Of a stretch of DNA of 64,000 nt, positions 8,198-16,849 are shown in pieces; the stretch's first letter is position 1; each line of letters opens with the position of its first letter. A program made the translations under genes and the position numbers. The notes beneath the pieces are model-generated. The model was not told the origin of the DNA and did not search any database. It worked only from the letters and a program-made list of their open reading frames with translations. Origin of the DNA: a candidate division TA06 bacterium B3_TA06 (GTDB lineage Bacteria; Hydrothermota; Tepidihabitantia; B3-TA06); assembly GCA_005223075.1 (NCBI GenBank), contig NJBO01000009.1, positions 1 through 64,000 on the forward strand. Direction: 5' to 3'.

Positions 8198-9865
8198 TTA
8201 GAATTTAAAGATCGCCGAGAGCTTCCAGTTGCCCATGTCGGTTAGGTCGGAAAAGCCCATCAGGTCGATCTGGAGGTTTTTGGTTATCTTGAACCCGATC
8301 CCGAAGTCGTAGGTTACCTTATCCAGCGTCTCTTTCTGTTCGCCCTCGGCGTGCCCAATGTCATAGGGGAGGTAGGTAGTGGAGGCATCGCTGGTGCCGT
8401 CGCCGAACTGGGTGTAGGTCTCTGTATAGATGGCACTTGTTGCCTCAGCCCAGGTGCGGTAGGTGCTCATCTCGTGAACGTAGGTGGCACCCAGACGAAG
8501 CGCCAGCCATTTGAGGGGCGTGAACTCGACCCCGACCGGGAAGTGGAAGGCCATGCTAAAGGCCTCGTTAACCAGATAGTCTGAGTATGTCTTAAGGGTG
8601 GTCGTAGTAACGTCCGTGACCTCTCCCATGCCGTCGCCGTCGTCGAGCGAAGTCAGGGTGGAGTCGGTGTGATCGTTATAGGTGGAGTCTCTTCCTGAAG
8701 AGCCGGCAAAGTGCACCCCGAGTCCGAAGGTGACCATCTCGTTTATAGCAAAGACGCCTTTGACCCCGAGGTTGTAAGCCAGGCCGGAGTATGAGCCTGA
8801 GCCTGCGGCAAGGGTTGAGTTTATGTTGGCCGTGGTCCGGGTGAAGGTATCGGGCGGTTCCTCGTAGTCCTCAAGCAGGGTGTCTATGCTGACGTCCGTG
8901 ATACCTGCACCGTCTTTCCATCTCCAGGTTCGATACTCTACGCCGCCAAAGAACCAGACCTCCTGTCCTTCGTCGATCTCGTAGATGCCCAGAAGCTCCA
9001 CCGGTATCCCCATGCCCGAGTAAGGCCAGGTTCCAAGATTGTTCACCACGGTGTCGGTTCTCGTGTCCAGACCCGGGTAGCTCTCGGCCAGGGAGTAGCG
9101 GTAAAGGGTATCAAGCCCCTTGTTGCCGCTGAAGATATCCGCGCCCAGGTAGCCGGAAAGCTGGAGATAATCGATCTCTGTCCAGGCTCCCAGCTTTATC
9201 CGGTTACTCATCTCGGTGGTGGTGAACTCGTTGAATGAGTAGGCGGTGTCGTAGGTGTCCAGGCCGGTGGTGTACGAATAATTGCTGATGATCTGATTAT
9301 TGTCCGCAGGGAACCAGCTTATCTTGTTGCTGCCATGATAGTATCCAAGTCCCATACTGAACGTCTCGCCGAGCGTGTATCCCAGGCCGAGATAGCCGTC
9401 AAAGTCGTTGCGGGTGTGGTATGCGTCCACGACCTCGGTAGCGATGTCGGTTCCGATAATCGAGCCGTCGTCAGGATCGACCTGATAGTTGGTATCGGCC
9501 TTAGCGCCATGGCCCCAGTACGTGTCGCCGTCGATATCGATTGAGTCGGCGAAGCGCAGCATCCGGGTGTCGAACACCCCGGCTGCACCGAGCGGCGGGC
9601 CCCAGCCTTTGCCTCCGATGAGATAGAAGCCTGGTCCCTGGAATCCGATCGAATCGGACAGGGGATGCTCCTCCGCGGTAACGAAGTTGGCAAGGTTGGT
9701 GTAGAGCTGGTAGCCCTCGATTAAAGGGATGCGTGCGGGATCAGCCAGGAACCAGTCGTAGTCGTCCCACAGTATGCCTGCGGTTGAGGCGTAACGGAAG
9801 GAGTTAGGGGTGTATGCGAGAGCCGCGATCACCACCGCAAGCAACAGTGATGTTGCTTTTTTCAT
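8198..9865 (-). CDS. Large outer-membrane beta-barrel protein
   Basis: The mature start is the ATG at 9865 (MKKATSLLLAVVIAALAYT), which has a GGAGGG site; the open frame extends further upstream but without a ribosome site. The 555-residue product is rich in Gly, Tyr, Trp, Thr and Asp with regular amphipathic strands (LGLGYTLGETFSMGLGYYHG is one pair) and ends in an aromatic Phe after KLSAIFKF, the usual outer-membrane insertion signal. Long acidic loops suggest exposure to calcium or surface polymers. No homologous transporter is recognisable. It lies behind a PEGA gene on the same strand, separated by a hairpin at 9885-9923, so its expression probably depends on read-through or an unseen promoter. 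Confidence 0.75.
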   Translation of the reverse strand: MKKATSLLLAVVIAALAYTPNSFRYASTAGILWDDYDWFLADPARIPLIEGYQLYTNLANFVTAEEHPLSDSIGFQGPGFYLIGGKGWGPPLGAAGVFDTRMLRFADSIDIDGDTYWGHGAKADTNYQVDPDDGSIIGTDIATEVVDAYHTRNDFDGYLGLGYTLGETFSMGLGYYHGSNKISWFPADNNQIISNYSYTTGLDTYDTAYSFNEFTTTEMSNRIKLGAWTEIDYLQLSGYLGADIFSGNKGLDTLYRYSLAESYPGLDTRTDTVVNNLGTWPYSGMGIPVELLGIYEIDEGQEVWFFGGVEYRTWRWKDGAGITDVSIDTLLEDYEEPPDTFTRTTANINSTLAAGSGSYSGLAYNLGVKGVFAINEMVTFGLGVHFAGSSGRDSTYNDHTDSTLTSLDDGDGMGEVTDVTTTTLKTYSDYLVNEAFSMAFHFPVGVEFTPLKWLALRLGATYVHEMSTYRTWAEATSAIYTETYTQFGDGTSDASTTYLPYDIGHAEGEQKETLDKVTYDFGIGFKITKNLQIDLMGFSDLTDMGNWKLSAIFKF

Positions 9866-9884
9866 AAACCCTCCTTTGGGTTTT

Positions 9885-9923
9885 AAAAACCGGACGAGGG
9901 AGGAGATTGATTCCCCTCCCTCG
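9885..9923 (-). terminator. Terminator or attenuator between PEGA gene and barrel gene
   Basis: A perfect 9-bp stem (CGAGGGAGG/CCTCCCTCG at 9915-9923 and 9895-9903) is followed by TCCGG and TTTTT on the minus strand. It stands 12 nt past the PEGA stop and 20 nt before the barrel start codon. Confidence 0.7.
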
Positions 9924-9935
9924 GGATGTTTGATT

Positions 9936-11639
9936 CTAAGAATTGCCACTACCTTGTGTGGGGCGTTCTATAACCGGCAGAAGGTCTTCTCTTACTGGAC
10001 TGGCAGGGGCAGCAGGCTTATTCCATCTCGAATCAAGAATCACCTCCATGCCTGACTGGCTTTGAACCACCGCACGCATGAAGTAGGTCTCATTCCACCT
10101 TTCCCACACATCATCAGGCGGCGGGTAGTAGTCCCATGCCCGGCCGTTGTTTACCGGGTCATAACCATAAGCTGTGGAGTCGCTCGTGGAGAGGTATTCG
10201 ATGCCGACGTAGAAATCCCCGCTGACCATAATGTTGTAGGACTCGAGGTCAACGTCATACCATTCTGTGCTGGGGTTGATGTTGAATCCGGAGATGAGAT
10301 CAGAGCCAGGCGTTCCTCCTGCATCGTCCAGGACGCGAACCTTGACCGGTCCCTTGACCTTTGTGAAGTAGTAGCGGGCGGTTTTGAGCTTCCAGGTGCC
10401 TGCCGGAGGGGTCATCCTGACCGCCGACACGTAGCCGGCTCCGGGCCAGAAATAGCCACCGGTAGGGGTGCCGTCATCGTAAGCCAACTCAACCTCTTCT
10501 ATCACTATCTCTTCAAGGGTGGCGTCGATGGTGGTGGTTTCGCCGGCTGTTACCTCCACCGTATCCACCCAATCCTTGTAGCCTTCTTTCGTAAGCTTCA
10601 CGATATGCGAACCCGGGCTTACGTCTTCGAACAGGTGGTTGGTCAGCTGGTCGGTGTTGGAGCCGTCAAGCCATATCTCGGCGCTCGTGGGCGTGGAGTT
10701 GACCTGGAGATTACCGGTAGCCGATGAAAGATTTGCATCTATGGTTGTTGTCTGGCCGCCCACCACCTCCACCGTATCTACCCAATCGGTGTAGCCCGCC
10801 AATACGAGCCTTACGACGTACGACCCCGGCATCATCCTCTCGAAAAGGTGATCGGTTACCTCGCCAGTGTTTGAACCGTCAAGCCAGATCGCAGCCCCTT
10901 GGGGGGTGGAGTTAACCTGAAGATTGCCCCATTGGATAAGGGTTGCATTGACGGTGGTGGTCTGGCCTGCCACTACCTCTACCGTATCTTCCCAATCGAA
11001 GTAGCCTTCCTTGACGAGCTTCACCCGGTAGGAACCGGTCGCCAGTGGATCGAACAGGTGATCGGTCACCTGGCCGGTGTTTTCACCGTCCAGCCATATC
11101 TGGGCCTCTTCGGGGGTGGAGTTCACCTGCAAGGCTCCGGCCTCGGCGAGGTTCGCTTCGACGATTGTGGTATCCTTAGATTTCACCTCAACCGTCCGCT
11201 CCCAGTCGAAGAAGCCTCCCAGCACGAGTTTCACTTTATGGGAGCCCGGTCTCACGCCAGTAAAAAGATGATTGGTAACCTCACCGGTGTTTTCATCGTC
11301 AAGCCATATTTGGGCACCTGGAGGGGTGGAGTTTACCTGGAGAGCACCGGGGACCACTTGCAACGAGGCGTTTACGGTTACCGTATCTCCGCCTTCGATC
11401 TCCACCGTTTGGGTGTGTTGGATATACCCCTCAAGGGTGATGCTTACGGTGTGAGAACCCACAGCAACGTCCTCGAGCAAGCAGTTGGTCTTCTGACCTG
11501 TAAGGCGACCGTCGAGCAGGACGCTTGCGCCCGCAGGGGTCGAGTTGACGGCGATCCACCCGATATCCAGGGGTTTCTCGCACACCACAAGCCCCACGGT
11601 CAACCCTACTAATAGCCATACTCGGAGTTTTTCCATCAT
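9936..11639 (-). CDS. Surface/periplasmic protein with five PEGA repeats
   Basis: The N-terminus (WLLVGLTVGLVVC) is a signal peptide with a possible but atypical lipid-attached Cys20. Residues about 27-380 are five consecutive PEGA domains of about 70 residues, each beginning (G)xLQVNSTPxxAxIWLDG and ending in a VEVxxGxTTTxxAxL strand. PEGA domains are small beta-sandwiches of envelope proteins, usually binding surface components. The C-terminal 190 residues form a further beta-rich domain (AYDDGTPTGGYFW...) of a kind seen in secreted proteins of uncultured bacteria, without known activity. The repeats are also visible in the DNA between about 10480 and 11570. The ATG at 11639 follows GAGGAG; a promoter lies at 11662-11689. 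Confidence 0.85.
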   Translation of the reverse strand: MMEKLRVWLLVGLTVGLVVCEKPLDIGWIAVNSTPAGASVLLDGRLTGQKTNCLLEDVAVGSHTVSITLEGYIQHTQTVEIEGGDTVTVNASLQVVPGALQVNSTPPGAQIWLDDENTGEVTNHLFTGVRPGSHKVKLVLGGFFDWERTVEVKSKDTTIVEANLAEAGALQVNSTPEEAQIWLDGENTGQVTDHLFDPLATGSYRVKLVKEGYFDWEDTVEVVAGQTTTVNATLIQWGNLQVNSTPQGAAIWLDGSNTGEVTDHLFERMMPGSYVVRLVLAGYTDWVDTVEVVGGQTTTIDANLSSATGNLQVNSTPTSAEIWLDGSNTDQLTNHLFEDVSPGSHIVKLTKEGYKDWVDTVEVTAGETTTIDATLEEIVIEEVELAYDDGTPTGGYFWPGAGYVSAVRMTPPAGTWKLKTARYYFTKVKGPVKVRVLDDAGGTPGSDLISGFNINPSTEWYDVDLESYNIMVSGDFYVGIEYLSTSDSTAYGYDPVNNGRAWDYYPPPDDVWERWNETYFMRAVVQSQSGMEVILDSRWNKPAAPASPVREDLLPVIERPTQGSGNS

Positions 11640-11661
11640 GTCTCCTCTTGTTGACTACTGA

Positions 11662-11689
11662 ATTTTACATAAGTATTGGAAGGAGTCAA
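11662..11689 (-). promoter_or_regulatory. Promoter of the PEGA gene
   Basis: On the minus strand TTGACT (11689-11684) and TAAAAT (11667-11662) are 16 bp apart, about 20 nt before the start codon. Confidence 0.65.
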
Positions 11690-11832
11690 GCTTACCCATG
11701 CACTTGTGAACGTCCTCTTCCTGACCGTACTCTATCCCTTTGGTGCAGGCTCAACCGTGATCTCCCCTCATCTTCTTGATTCCTGGCAGCGCTCATGTCC
11801 TCGATAGTATCGGTTGGTTGGTGCGAGCTGGC

Positions 11833-11860
11833 TTGACAAACCAGCCTGGGGCGTTAAAGT
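11833..11860 (+). promoter_or_regulatory. Promoter of the lipid A operon, leaderless layout
   Basis: TTGACA (11833-11838) and TAAAGT (11855-11860) are 16 bp apart. The ATG at 11868 is 7 nt beyond the -10 box, at the expected transcription start, and no ribosome site fits between. Confidence 0.6.
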
Positions 11861-11867
11861 TCAAGCT

Positions 11868-12839
11868 ATGGGGAATAAAACTTTAGCTATAGCCATCGTG
11901 GTGCTTTCAGCGCTCTGTTGTGTATGGGCGCAGGATAAGATCGCCTTTGTAGATTCAGACAAGATCCTTACCGAGTTTGAGGACGCAAAGATCGCACGCG
12001 CCACCCTGAACCAGTCAGTGCTTCAGTGGACATTCGAACTGGATTCACTTAAGCGGGCTTATCAGACCGCGGAGGATGAGTTCAAGGCACAGCAGCCCAT
12101 GCTTTCTGAAGAGGCGCTGCGCGCCAGGCAACAGGAACTTACAGCCATGCGGCACCAGCTCGAGACGTTTGGGCAGGATATATGGGGCAAGGACGGCAAG
12201 GTAGACCAGAAGCACCGCGAGATTTTTGCCACGGTGATCGACAGGATAAACACGGTGATTGAAGAGATAGCTCAACAGAAGGGGATCTCGATCGTGCTTG
12301 ACGTAGCCACAGGAAGCTTTCTTTACGCCGACGTCTCCCTGGATATCACCCCCGAGGTTATCGAGGAGCTGAACCGGGAATACGCAGCAATCGCCTCAAG
12401 CGCCAAGAAGAAGGTGGTGGTTTTCGGTATCGCCGCCTTGGATGAGAAGAGTCAGTCTGAGGAACTCGGCAAAAGGGTGCGCAGGGTGGTCCTTAAGGTT
12501 GTCTCACAGTTTGAGCAGGAGCTGAGGCTTGAGCTTCTTGCAGATCACGAGGTTGAGCCGATGCTTTTGCAATACGGCGGTTCGTTCGATCGTGAGCTGG
12601 AGGAGGCGACCGCATTGGAGATAGGCCGAAATCTGGATGCGGAGTTCGCCTATATGGGGACGGTCCAGCGGCAGGGTGGTGACATCGTGGTGACCTTAAA
12701 GCTTCTTAAGCCCAAGGAAGATGAGGTCTTCCCACCGGTTACCGATAGGATTTCCGAGAAGGAAGAGGCCCTGTTTGAGCCGAAGGTAAGCGGGCTTGCG
12801 GCCAAGCTTCAGGCCTATCTTATTGCCAGCAAAGAGTGA
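11868..12839 (+). CDS. Skp/OmpH-like periplasmic chaperone fused to a TolB-N/CsgG-like domain
   Basis: The 323-residue product begins with a clear signal peptide (MGNKTLAIAIVVLSALCCVWA). Residues about 22-165 are Skp-like: an opening KIAFVDSDKILTEF strand, a long charged coiled coil (about 45-125), then IAQQKGISIVLDVATGSFLYAD. Skp carries unfolded outer-membrane proteins across the periplasm. The gene stands directly before lpxD, as skp does in many Gram-negative genomes. Unusually a second domain of about 150 residues follows (KKVVVFGIAAL... and LDAEFAYMGTVQRQGGDIVVTL), resembling the alpha/beta fold of TolB-N, FlgO or CsgG proteins. The frame opens at 11814, but Met at 11868 begins the signal peptide and sits at the promoter's predicted +1, so I use it. 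Confidence 0.75.
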   Translation: MGNKTLAIAIVVLSALCCVWAQDKIAFVDSDKILTEFEDAKIARATLNQSVLQWTFELDSLKRAYQTAEDEFKAQQPMLSEEALRARQQELTAMRHQLETFGQDIWGKDGKVDQKHREIFATVIDRINTVIEEIAQQKGISIVLDVATGSFLYADVSLDITPEVIEELNREYAAIASSAKKKVVVFGIAALDEKSQSEELGKRVRRVVLKVVSQFEQELRLELLADHEVEPMLLQYGGSFDRELEEATALEIGRNLDAEFAYMGTVQRQGGDIVVTLKLLKPKEDEVFPPVTDRISEKEEALFEPKVSGLAAKLQAYLIASKE

Positions 12840-12891
12840 TGCAGGGATAGCAAGTCCTGCGGATAGGAGTAACTAAAGCGGAGGGTAAGCT

Positions 12892-13809
12892 GTGACTGCT
12901 GGTGAGTTGGCCAGACTGCTAGGAGGAGAGCTTTTGGGGGATGGGGGGGTAGAACTTGTGCGTCCGGCTGCTTTTGAGGAGGCATCGCCTGATGAGCTTA
13001 CCTTCTACGACGGGGATGATACAGCAGAGCTTTCAGCTTCTCATGCAGGGTGCATCATCACCGGGTTGTATCCTGAGAGGTTTTCAGCGTGCTCCATTAT
13101 TTCCCTCCACGAGGTACGTCAATCCTGGGTTAAAGCCCTGGAAACATTTCCACGGGCTTCAGAGGAACAATCTCCAGACCTCGTTTACGTATCGGATTCT
13201 GCCTTGGTTGATTCCTCCTCTGTGATTCTGCCTTTTACCTATGTTGGACCCGAAGTTCGGATCGGCCCGGATTGCCTCATAGGTCCTAACGCAACCATCC
13301 ATGCACGTTCTAAGATAGGGGCACGCGTGAAGATTGGCGCAGGATCGGTCATCGGCTCACCAGGCTTCGGGTATGTTCAGGATCCCGACGGTAATCACCA
13401 TCACATCCCGCATCTGGGCAGGGTGGTGATCGAGGAAGACGTTGAGATCGCGGCAGGTGTTTGCATCGACCGCGGCACCGTAAGCCAGACAGTTATCGGC
13501 AAGGGAACCAAGATAGACAACCTGGTTCATATCGCGCATAACGTGCGGGTAGGCAAGAATTGTCTCATAACCGGCCAATGCGGTATTGCCGGCTCCTCGG
13601 TCCTGGAGGATAAGGTGGTGCTTGCAGGGCAAGTGGGCGTCAAAGACCACGTCCACATTGGAGAAGGGGCGGTGGTACTTGCTAAGTCAGCAGTGTTTAA
13701 GAACATAGGAGCCGGAGAGGTTGTCTCCGGCATACCTGCCCGCCCTCACCGCCTAACCCTGCGCGCGCAGGCGAGGCTTTTTAGAGATGACCCTTCAAAG
13801 GACAATTAA
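12892..13809 (+). CDS. lpxD: UDP-3-O-acylglucosamine N-acyltransferase
   Basis: LpxD adds the second hydroxyacyl chain, at the 2-amino group, in lipid A synthesis. The 305-residue protein has the N-terminal uridine-binding domain (to about 100) and a left-handed beta-helix of hexapeptide repeats (VGPEVRIGPDCLIGPNA...). The catalytic histidine region LVHIAHNVRVG has His216 at the position of E. coli His239, and the NHHHIPHLG loop is conserved. The start is GTG at 12892 with a GGAGGG site. Family length is about 340 residues, so this is slightly short. The gene is second in the operon and overlaps lpxC by 23 bp. Confidence 0.93.
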   Translation: MTAGELARLLGGELLGDGGVELVRPAAFEEASPDELTFYDGDDTAELSASHAGCIITGLYPERFSACSIISLHEVRQSWVKALETFPRASEEQSPDLVYVSDSALVDSSSVILPFTYVGPEVRIGPDCLIGPNATIHARSKIGARVKIGAGSVIGSPGFGYVQDPDGNHHHIPHLGRVVIEEDVEIAAGVCIDRGTVSQTVIGKGTKIDNLVHIAHNVRVGKNCLITGQCGIAGSSVLEDKVVLAGQVGVKDHVHIGEGAVVLAKSAVFKNIGAGEVVSGIPARPHRLTLRAQARLFRDDPSKDN

Positions 13810-14602
13810 GGCCCCCTTCGAGCTTGGCGGTCCCTGCCTGTGGGGCAGGGGCTCCAGCCGTGTCAGAATCCGACCCGCTGAGCCGGATACAGGGCTTCTT
13901 CTGCGCCGCATTGATAAGAACAGCACCTTCCCGGTTTCTATCCAGAATGCACTGCTTCGTTCTCACAGGGTAGTCCTTAGGAATGGCAAGGATGAGCTTG
14001 CCTTCGTGGAGCATCTCCTGGCCGCCTTGTGGGGGATGGGTATAGACAACGCTTACGTGGACGTTGAAGGGGCGGAGCTGCCCTTCCTCGACGGGAGTGC
14101 GTTGCCTTACGTTCAGGGTATCAAGAAGGTTGGGGTGGTTACCCAAGGGGTCTCTCGACTGCTGCTGGAGGTTTCTGCATCGCTCGTGGTGATTGAAGGC
14201 GCTCGTTTTTTATACGTGTCTCCGGCAGCAGAGCTCAGGTTGAGCTACATCTTTCTTCATCGCGGTTTGAGGATTCGGCGGTTTCAGAATATCGAGGAGG
14301 TCTTTGCCTCCCAGATCGCCCCTGCGCGGAGCTTTGCTACAGGCGATTACCCTTCCTTTCCCTACCCTTTCCTGATACGTCACAGCGGCAACCTGAGCTT
14401 TCCTTATCCACCCAGATTCGCCGATGAGATGCTGCGCCACAAGGTGCTTGATTTGATCGGCGATCTGGCTTTGATTGGAATTCGAGCACCGGTTAAGATC
14501 CGGGCGTTCGGGACCGGTCACCGAGAGACACATAGGGCCATCAAAATTCTTCTCAAGGAGGTTTTAGATGACAGCTTTGGATATAGACGCCATTCGAACT
14601 AA
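13787..14602 (+). CDS. lpxC: UDP-3-O-acyl-N-acetylglucosamine deacetylase
   Basis: LpxC is the zinc deacetylase that commits the cell to lipid A synthesis. The expected residues are present: Glu75-His76 in FVEHLLAALWG, His218 and Asp222 in RHKVLDLIGD, and His245 in GTGH, matching E. coli His79, His238, Asp242 and His265 respectively. The N-terminal LQRTIKAP also fits. At 271 residues it is shorter than the usual 300 or so, mainly in the second domain. It overlaps both neighbours (lpxD by 23 bp, fabZ by 35 bp), implying tight translational coupling. Separate, not fused, lpxC and fabZ is the proteobacterial state rather than the fused Bacteroidota one. Confidence 0.92.
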   Translation: MTLQRTIKAPFELGGPCLWGRGSSRVRIRPAEPDTGLLLRRIDKNSTFPVSIQNALLRSHRVVLRNGKDELAFVEHLLAALWGMGIDNAYVDVEGAELPFLDGSALPYVQGIKKVGVVTQGVSRLLLEVSASLVVIEGARFLYVSPAAELRLSYIFLHRGLRIRRFQNIEEVFASQIAPARSFATGDYPSFPYPFLIRHSGNLSFPYPPRFADEMLRHKVLDLIGDLALIGIRAPVKIRAFGTGHRETHRAIKILLKEVLDDSFGYRRHSN

Positions 14603-15017
14603 GCTGCCTCACCGCTACCCCTTCCTGATGGTTGATCGGATAACCAGGATCGATGAAAAAGAGATCTGGGGTTACAAGAACGTAACACACAACGAACCTT
14701 TTTTTGCGGGACACTTCCCCGGCTTCCCGGTGATGCCGGGTGTTTTGATCATCGAGGCCATGGCCCAGCTTTCGGGGCTCATTATCCTTGCCAAGCGAGA
14801 AAGCGAGGAGCGCAACATGTTATTCATGGGCGTGGACAAGGTTCGCTTCCGCAGGCCTGTAAGACCGGGTGACAGACTGGACATGCACGCTCGTTTGATC
14901 TATCACCGCGATGCTGAGCAGACCGAGCAGGCCAAGATAGAGGCAGAAGCCCATGTAGACGGCGAGCTTGCCGCGTCGGGAACCTTTGTAGTGGGGCTTT
15001 TCCCCAAGGAAGAGTAG
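14568..15017 (+). CDS. fabZ: 3-hydroxyacyl-ACP dehydratase
   Basis: FabZ removes water from 3-hydroxyacyl-ACP in fatty acid elongation and so competes with LpxA and LpxD for the same substrate. The 149-residue hot-dog protein carries the full active-site stretch, with His49 in FFAGHFPGFPVMPG and Glu63 in LIIEAMAQ. PHRYPFLMVDRI at 14-25 is also diagnostic. A strong ribosome site (AAGGAGG, inside the end of lpxC) precedes the ATG. Its place between lpxC and lpxA is the usual arrangement of this gene cluster. Confidence 0.96.
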   Translation: MTALDIDAIRTKLPHRYPFLMVDRITRIDEKEIWGYKNVTHNEPFFAGHFPGFPVMPGVLIIEAMAQLSGLIILAKRESEERNMLFMGVDKVRFRRPVRPGDRLDMHARLIYHRDAEQTEQAKIEAEAHVDGELAASGTFVVGLFPKEE

Positions 15018-15030
15018 CCGCGTCCAAAGG

Positions 15031-15819
15031 ATGAGCAAGATCCATCCCACAGCCGTCCTGTCAGCAGGCGCCCGCTTGCATGAGGGGGTAAGTGTCGGTC
15101 CATACGCGGTGATCGAAGAGGATGTAATAATCGGAGCCGAAACACGCATCCTCTCACATGCTGTCATCAAACCACATGTGCGTATCGGCAAGAACTGTAT
15201 GATAGCAGAGCACGTGGTGTTGGGCGGTCTGCCCCAGGATACCCGATTTGCGGGTGAGCGAAGCTTTCTTGTCCTCGCAGATAACGTCACGATTCGCGAG
15301 TTCGCCACCCTGCACAGGGCCACAGGTGAGGGCGAGGCAACGAAAGTCGGCAAGGGTTCATACATCATGGCCTACGCGCATGTCTCGCATAATTGCAAGT
15401 TAGGAGGGCAGGTGACCCTGGCAAACGGTGTTCAGCTTGCAGGACACGTTGAAGTCGGTGAGCAGGCCTTTCTGGGAGGTTCAAGCGGGGTTCACCAGTT
15501 CGTCCGCATCGGGCGGCTTGCCATGCTTGGCGCACACTCCTACCTGACGCAGGATCTGCCCCCTTTTCTTCTCGGTTCCGGACATCCATTTCACGTCGCC
15601 GGGGTGAATCGTGTGGGACTTGAGCGGGCTGGATTCCCACCCGAGCTCCGCAGGCTCATAGCAAAACTCTGCCGTATGTTCTACCGGGACCCCAGACCGC
15701 GTGATAAGGTGCTGGCTGAGCTTTTACCCAAGGAGCGTTTGATACCTGAAGTGGCGGAGTTCTTGAACTTTATAGACTCTAGCCGGCGTGGGATTCGTCT
15801 TAAGACTCGAGTGCGCTAG
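15031..15819 (+). CDS. lpxA: Acyl-ACP--UDP-N-acetylglucosamine O-acyltransferase
   Basis: LpxA performs the first step of lipid A synthesis, moving a hydroxyacyl chain from ACP to the 3-OH of UDP-GlcNAc. The 262-residue product begins IHPTAVLSAGARLHEG, has hexapeptide repeats to about 190 and a C-terminal helical domain. His120 in YAHVSHNCKLG corresponds to catalytic His125 of E. coli. The ATG is 13 bp after fabZ. Together with lpxD and lpxC it completes the three lipid A acylation/deacetylation steps; lpxB and lpxK are not in the window. Confidence 0.95.
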   Translation: MSKIHPTAVLSAGARLHEGVSVGPYAVIEEDVIIGAETRILSHAVIKPHVRIGKNCMIAEHVVLGGLPQDTRFAGERSFLVLADNVTIREFATLHRATGEGEATKVGKGSYIMAYAHVSHNCKLGGQVTLANGVQLAGHVEVGEQAFLGGSSGVHQFVRIGRLAMLGAHSYLTQDLPPFLLGSGHPFHVAGVNRVGLERAGFPPELRRLIAKLCRMFYRDPRPRDKVLAELLPKERLIPEVAEFLNFIDSSRRGIRLKTRVR

Positions 15820-15821
15820 TT

Positions 15822-16088
15822 ATGCGTTTGATCCAGGTGCGGGTGGTTACCAGAGCCTCAAGACGCCGCGTTGAGGAACTCGGAAGGGATTGCTTTAAGG
15901 TCCGGGTGCATTCTGCTCCCGAGAGGGGACGGGCGAACGCGGAGGTAAAAGAGCTCCTGGCGAGATACTTCGGGATACCGCGCTCAAGTGTTAGTCTTAT
16001 CAAGGGCGAGCGCTCACGCAATAAAACCTTCGCGCTTGACATGTTTCAAGATAGCCGTAAGATTACAGATCACAAGAAGGAGGATTGA
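15822..16088 (+). CDS. DUF167 (YggU/UPF0235) family protein
   Basis: This 88-residue protein has the family's core: a basic VRVVTRASRRRVEEL strand, then FKVRVHSAPERGRANAEVKELLARYFG and a VSLIKGERSRNKTFAL hairpin. The family is conserved and small, with no settled function; in other bacteria it is often near yggT. Its ATG follows the lpxA stop by 2 nt, and its own stop overlaps the next start codon (TGATG). Confidence 0.88.
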   Translation: MRLIQVRVVTRASRRRVEELGRDCFKVRVHSAPERGRANAEVKELLARYFGIPRSSVSLIKGERSRNKTFALDMFQDSRKITDHKKED

Positions 16089-16831
16089 TGGCCAAATACC
16101 TTTTGGCGATGCTTATCGTGGCTGCAGCCGGGGTTGTCCTTCTGGCCCTGGACTGCGACAGGCTTGATGAACCTTTATACGAAACGGAACTCGGTAAGAT
16201 AAGGGTGCAGACAGAAACGGTATACCTTACTGAAGAAGAGGGGCCCTCCTCATACGCCCTGGTTAATTTTTCCTGGCAGGGGCTTTCAGAAGATGATGGT
16301 GAAGGTGTGGTAGTGGAGAGAAAGATCAATGGAGACTTTATTGTGCTAGATACGTTGCGTGATCTTGCAGAAGGGATGGAATTTAGCGACCCTGAAACCC
16401 TGGGCATTGATGAAGCCACCTACCGGTTGCTTTTGCTCAGGCAAGATCGGGCACTTGTGCTTGAGGAGTTCACCTGCACCCCGTTTGCAGGCCTTGTGTT
16501 TCATCTCCCGGACACCGTCTTGGCCGAGGAGGGCAGGGTGGTCTTATCGTGGGATCCCATCGAGGGGATTAGCGAATACGAGGCTCGACTGATGACCCTG
16601 CAGGCGCTTGCTCCGATTCCAAAAGGTGAGACTATTGTAAATGCCACAGTTAAACCGGATGGCAAGACGGTAGTTTGGGAGATAGATGCGGATAAACTGG
16701 ATAAGCCTGCCAACTACATCCTCCAGGTGAAGGCCAGCTTGAAGGATGAAGAACGCTTGCGTAGTATCAGAGGCTCAAAGCTTTTTGTTTTGGGAGGCTC
16801 GGGTGAAGAAGAGGAAGAAAACAACGACTAA
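16088..16831 (+). CDS. Exported protein with fibronectin-III-like domains
   Basis: The 247-residue product starts with a hydrophobic segment (LLAMLIVAAAGVVLLAL) and then about two beta-sandwich segments with the look of FN3 domains (ALVNFSWQGL..., GRVVLSWDPIEGISEYEARL...). The second half repeats the pattern 'value, strand, Trp, Asp-Pro' common in such domains. It ends in an acidic EEEEENND tail. The ATG at 16088 has AAGGAGG 4 nt upstream; a TTG three bases earlier is less likely. It is tucked between DUF167 and the PASTA genes in the operon, and no function is known to me. Confidence 0.6.
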   Translation: MAKYLLAMLIVAAAGVVLLALDCDRLDEPLYETELGKIRVQTETVYLTEEEGPSSYALVNFSWQGLSEDDGEGVVVERKINGDFIVLDTLRDLAEGMEFSDPETLGIDEATYRLLLLRQDRALVLEEFTCTPFAGLVFHLPDTVLAEEGRVVLSWDPIEGISEYEARLMTLQALAPIPKGETIVNATVKPDGKTVVWEIDADKLDKPANYILQVKASLKDEERLRSIRGSKLFVLGGSGEEEEENND

Positions 16832-16849
16832 TGGAGGAGGGATACCATC

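Noticed and set aside
9866-9949. Upstream extension of the 555-residue barrel gene
   Set aside because: It would run across the terminator hairpin and overlap the PEGA gene; Met at 9865 has a GGAGGG site and starts a signal peptide.
9936-11639. CRISPR-like regular repeats
   Set aside because: The roughly 210-bp periodicity is coding: it corresponds to five PEGA domains.
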